Shown here: piece after piece, positions 63,401 to 64,000 of the stretch
Position numbering within the stretch: the stretch's first letter is position 1
How the letters are laid out: every line of letters starts with the position of its first letter
NCBI GenBank assembly: GCA_002862135.1
Contig: PKCI01000147.1
Span: 16,402-80,401, forward strand
Direction: 5' to 3'
DNA length: 64,000 bases
Source: Verrucomicrobiota bacterium
Lineage (GTDB): Bacteria; Verrucomicrobiota; Verrucomicrobiia; Verrucomicrobiales; DEV007
Program-made: the position numbers and the translations under genes
Notes under the pieces: generated by a model
Databases searched by the model: none
The model's input: only the letters and a program-made list of their open reading frames with translations
What the model was told of the DNA's origin: nothing

Positions 63401-64000
63401 CATCATTCCGCTTATTCTTATTCCTAACATCATCCTCGGGGGTGCCTTGATTAAATACGACGAGATGAACCGCAGCCTTAATTTCGCCCAGTTTTTCCTC
63501 GGTGAGCAGGATGAAGAAGACAGTAAACTCAAGGTACCGCCCATCTGTCACTTCATGCCCCTGCGTTGGAGCTACGAATCGGTCATCATCGAGCACGCAG
63601 AATATAATCCCGCCAGTATTCTCACCAACCACATCGAAACCGAGATCCAGACCTTCAGCGAGATCCCGCTTGACCAGAAATTGACCGACGAGCAGTCCGA
63701 ATACCTTTACCAACTCAAGCAGGCCCTCGCCGTCGTACACGGCCTCCAAGGCGAAAACCCGCGCAGCGTCAGCAAGCAGCTCACCACCATTCGCAGGTCC
63801 CTCAATGAACTAACCTTCGATCCCGAACCCTACTTCGCGAAGTCAGATGGAGAGACCCAGACCTACACTGCGACCGAGCTTTACCTCAACGAAAAGGTCC
63901 AAGACCTCTACAACCGCGCTGAAGTCGAACGCCAGGACTACCGCCGCGTCGACAACCCGCCCAACGTTTTCTTCGGGCAGGAGCGGCAGTTCCGCGTCCC
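60456..64000 (+). CDS. TerB-like/FHA-like/ABCG-type ABC transporter, 3' end outside the window
   Basis: The frame is open from the ATG to the window end (over 1,180 residues) but is missing from the ORF track because it has no stop. About 53-160 is a helical TerB-like domain (LIEVFAGFTKLDGQVIEAEI, DKVLLGVQLYVLISRAG). About 180-460 is beta-rich, possibly with FHA-like modules. The ATPase begins near 473, with GPSGCGKST at about 510, signature LSGGQRRR near 617 and VYLFDEPTSGL as Walker B. After a linker, an ABC-2/ABCG membrane domain starts near 840 (RALLMRERHHGFRVTGYIISKYI). The fused order ATPase-then-membrane is the ABCG layout. The substrate is unknown. Three long antisense ORFs over it are shadows. 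Confidence 0.88.
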   Translation, partial: MAKPSSTVRDPASEIGTRGKKSRPESSLSRSRSRLWTRVQRSLFKSETPRTEESMLPMLIEVFAGFTKLDGQVIEAEIDSILGFLRYDFPETVYTELRQLFMKSLHQRQDLEAIATDLADELPLEDKVLLGVQLYVLISRAGLPKENLITFYQFMTTLGVASEAINIVYQLNTSELSQLEQSANITNEAPADGNEAHQLESLILSTQNNADVSIASNDEEHSVVAFRFINLILIKNLGPGVILARGRQVAAGEFCRVYEGQRILIGEEVLAFEDLVFYFNTKKNVSSVQLYLAQDSSGNQFIEKTRTKQSYLSASFGLDIQVEVLNTVEAVIGKKPLERGAKFQVTSRDTIDFPDHSEISFDDLRRKARELGGRFSLAPNRSVYLVSNDPSQLSPGDILLTPGVSGNVLLRIRCDNATKTGHLEIIESERAIAVEGEPVKSNAPLRDGAVISLSGGQYLRCHFSESIIEEERNVITTLKARDLSHSFDRRTQALDGVTFSIQRGEMVCVMGPSGCGKSTLLKALGGQLKPRRGRIDLNGVDLYIEHDNLKSYIALIPQDETFDPLLTVEENLDTAAAIRAPHFPVYERSRRVDSKLIELGLNEIRHRLAGDSQTKSLSGGQRRRLDAGMDMIGIADVYLFDEPTSGLSSKDSEHVLDMIRGLTHNKITLVSIHQPSSRLFHMFDKAILLDQGGKLAFFGTPVQMLEYFNEARKQEGIQTSSLPDVDPDTVVNFTPDFIFDVIETPLRDLGGDVIYERDTRGNLIPARRFSSSFWADRFQTYRLLEEVNLRELEADTSQSVASLQKTPQSPPRKFAHDTVRFLNQLKRAFFSKLRNRANLATTLLEAPLLAFLIAMVLRYSEDGDYNFANAFHIPTYLFLSLVVALFLGMTNSAEEIIRDRALLMRERHHGFRVTGYIISKYISLGFFALIQCVIYLIIGDAILGIREMFFSNLTWMFLTAFVGVATGLVISSMVSSPKTAINIIPLILIPNIILGGALIKYDEMNRSLNFAQFFLGEQDEEDSKLKVPPICHFMPLRWSYESVIIEHAEYNPASILTNHIETEIQTFSEIPLDQKLTDEQSEYLYQLKQALAVVHGLQGENPRSVSKQLTTIRRSLNELTFDPEPYFAKSDGETQTYTATELYLNEKVQDLYNRAEVERQDYRRVDNPPNVFFGQERQFRV

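Noticed and set aside
60492-63749. Three long antisense ORFs (343, 321 and 376 residues)
   Set aside because: They lie opposite a clear ABC transporter frame with Walker and signature motifs. Their translations are Glu/Val/Gly-rich strings without domains, typical of reading the reverse strand of biased codons.

Overview
This window looks like a chromosomal stretch from a free-living, Gram-negative bacterium of the Verrucomicrobiota (PVC group), probably a marine or polysaccharide-degrading member. The assignment is inference. It rests on two secreted sulfatases, a lipid A gene (lpxK), a MEP-pathway gene (dxr), large uncharacterised proteins with acidic and proline-rich linkers, a eukaryotic-type HisA, and a secretion/pilus-type operon with two GspE/PilB ATPases side by side. 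Many genes lack a recognisable Shine-Dalgarno sequence at the best start codon. There is no prophage, insertion sequence, CRISPR array or rRNA. One tRNA (Gln, TTG) is present.

Layout. 1-8 kb: 3' part of cysJ, a sulfatase, a Fur-family regulator, a small membrane protein, a XerC/D-type recombinase and a 971-residue zinc-ribbon/membrane protein. 8-17.5 kb: an uncharacterised gene coupled to ruvA, a secreted protein, a second sulfatase, an orphan znuA with a His-rich tandem repeat, a decayed histidine-kinase fragment, prs, rplY with a strong terminator, a two-domain GT2 glycosyltransferase and the eukaryotic-type HisA. 17.6-24.5 kb: an M16 peptidase, then a surface-sugar cluster read leftward (WbpE-like aminotransferase, a frameshifted GbsR/MarR-type regulator, fcl, gmd). 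24.5-30 kb: gspE-gspE-gspF-gspG. 30-45 kb: an L,D-transpeptidase homologue whose catalytic Cys is Ala, MTA phosphorylase, polysaccharide deacetylase, ftsH, an ECF sigma factor, rph, lpxK, a DUF456 protein, an NDH-2/cNMP/CBS fusion, glyS, rpmB, clpS and a DUF1287 protein. 45-60 kb: a lipoprotein, PBP2, uvrC, gpmI, then cdsA-dxr-ROK kinase-POT transporter, tRNA-Gln, a UbiA prenyltransferase, a GcvR-like ACT protein and a YhaM-like nuclease. From 60.4 kb to the end: a very large TerB-like/ABCG-type transporter that runs off the window.

How it fits together. Most genes are core functions: envelope building (lpxK, cdsA, PBP2, gmd/fcl), DNA repair and recombination (ruvA, uvrC, xer), translation (glyS, rpmB, rplY, tRNA-Gln) and proteolysis (ftsH, clpS, M16). 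I see no dedicated new defence or mobile system. The unusual content lies in protein architecture: an insertion in a POT transporter that resembles the C-terminal region of GspG pseudopilins, a quinone-reductase-like enzyme carrying cyclic-nucleotide and CBS sensor domains, a TerB-like domain fused to an ABCG exporter, an apparently inactive L,D-transpeptidase, and a eukaryotic-type histidine enzyme.
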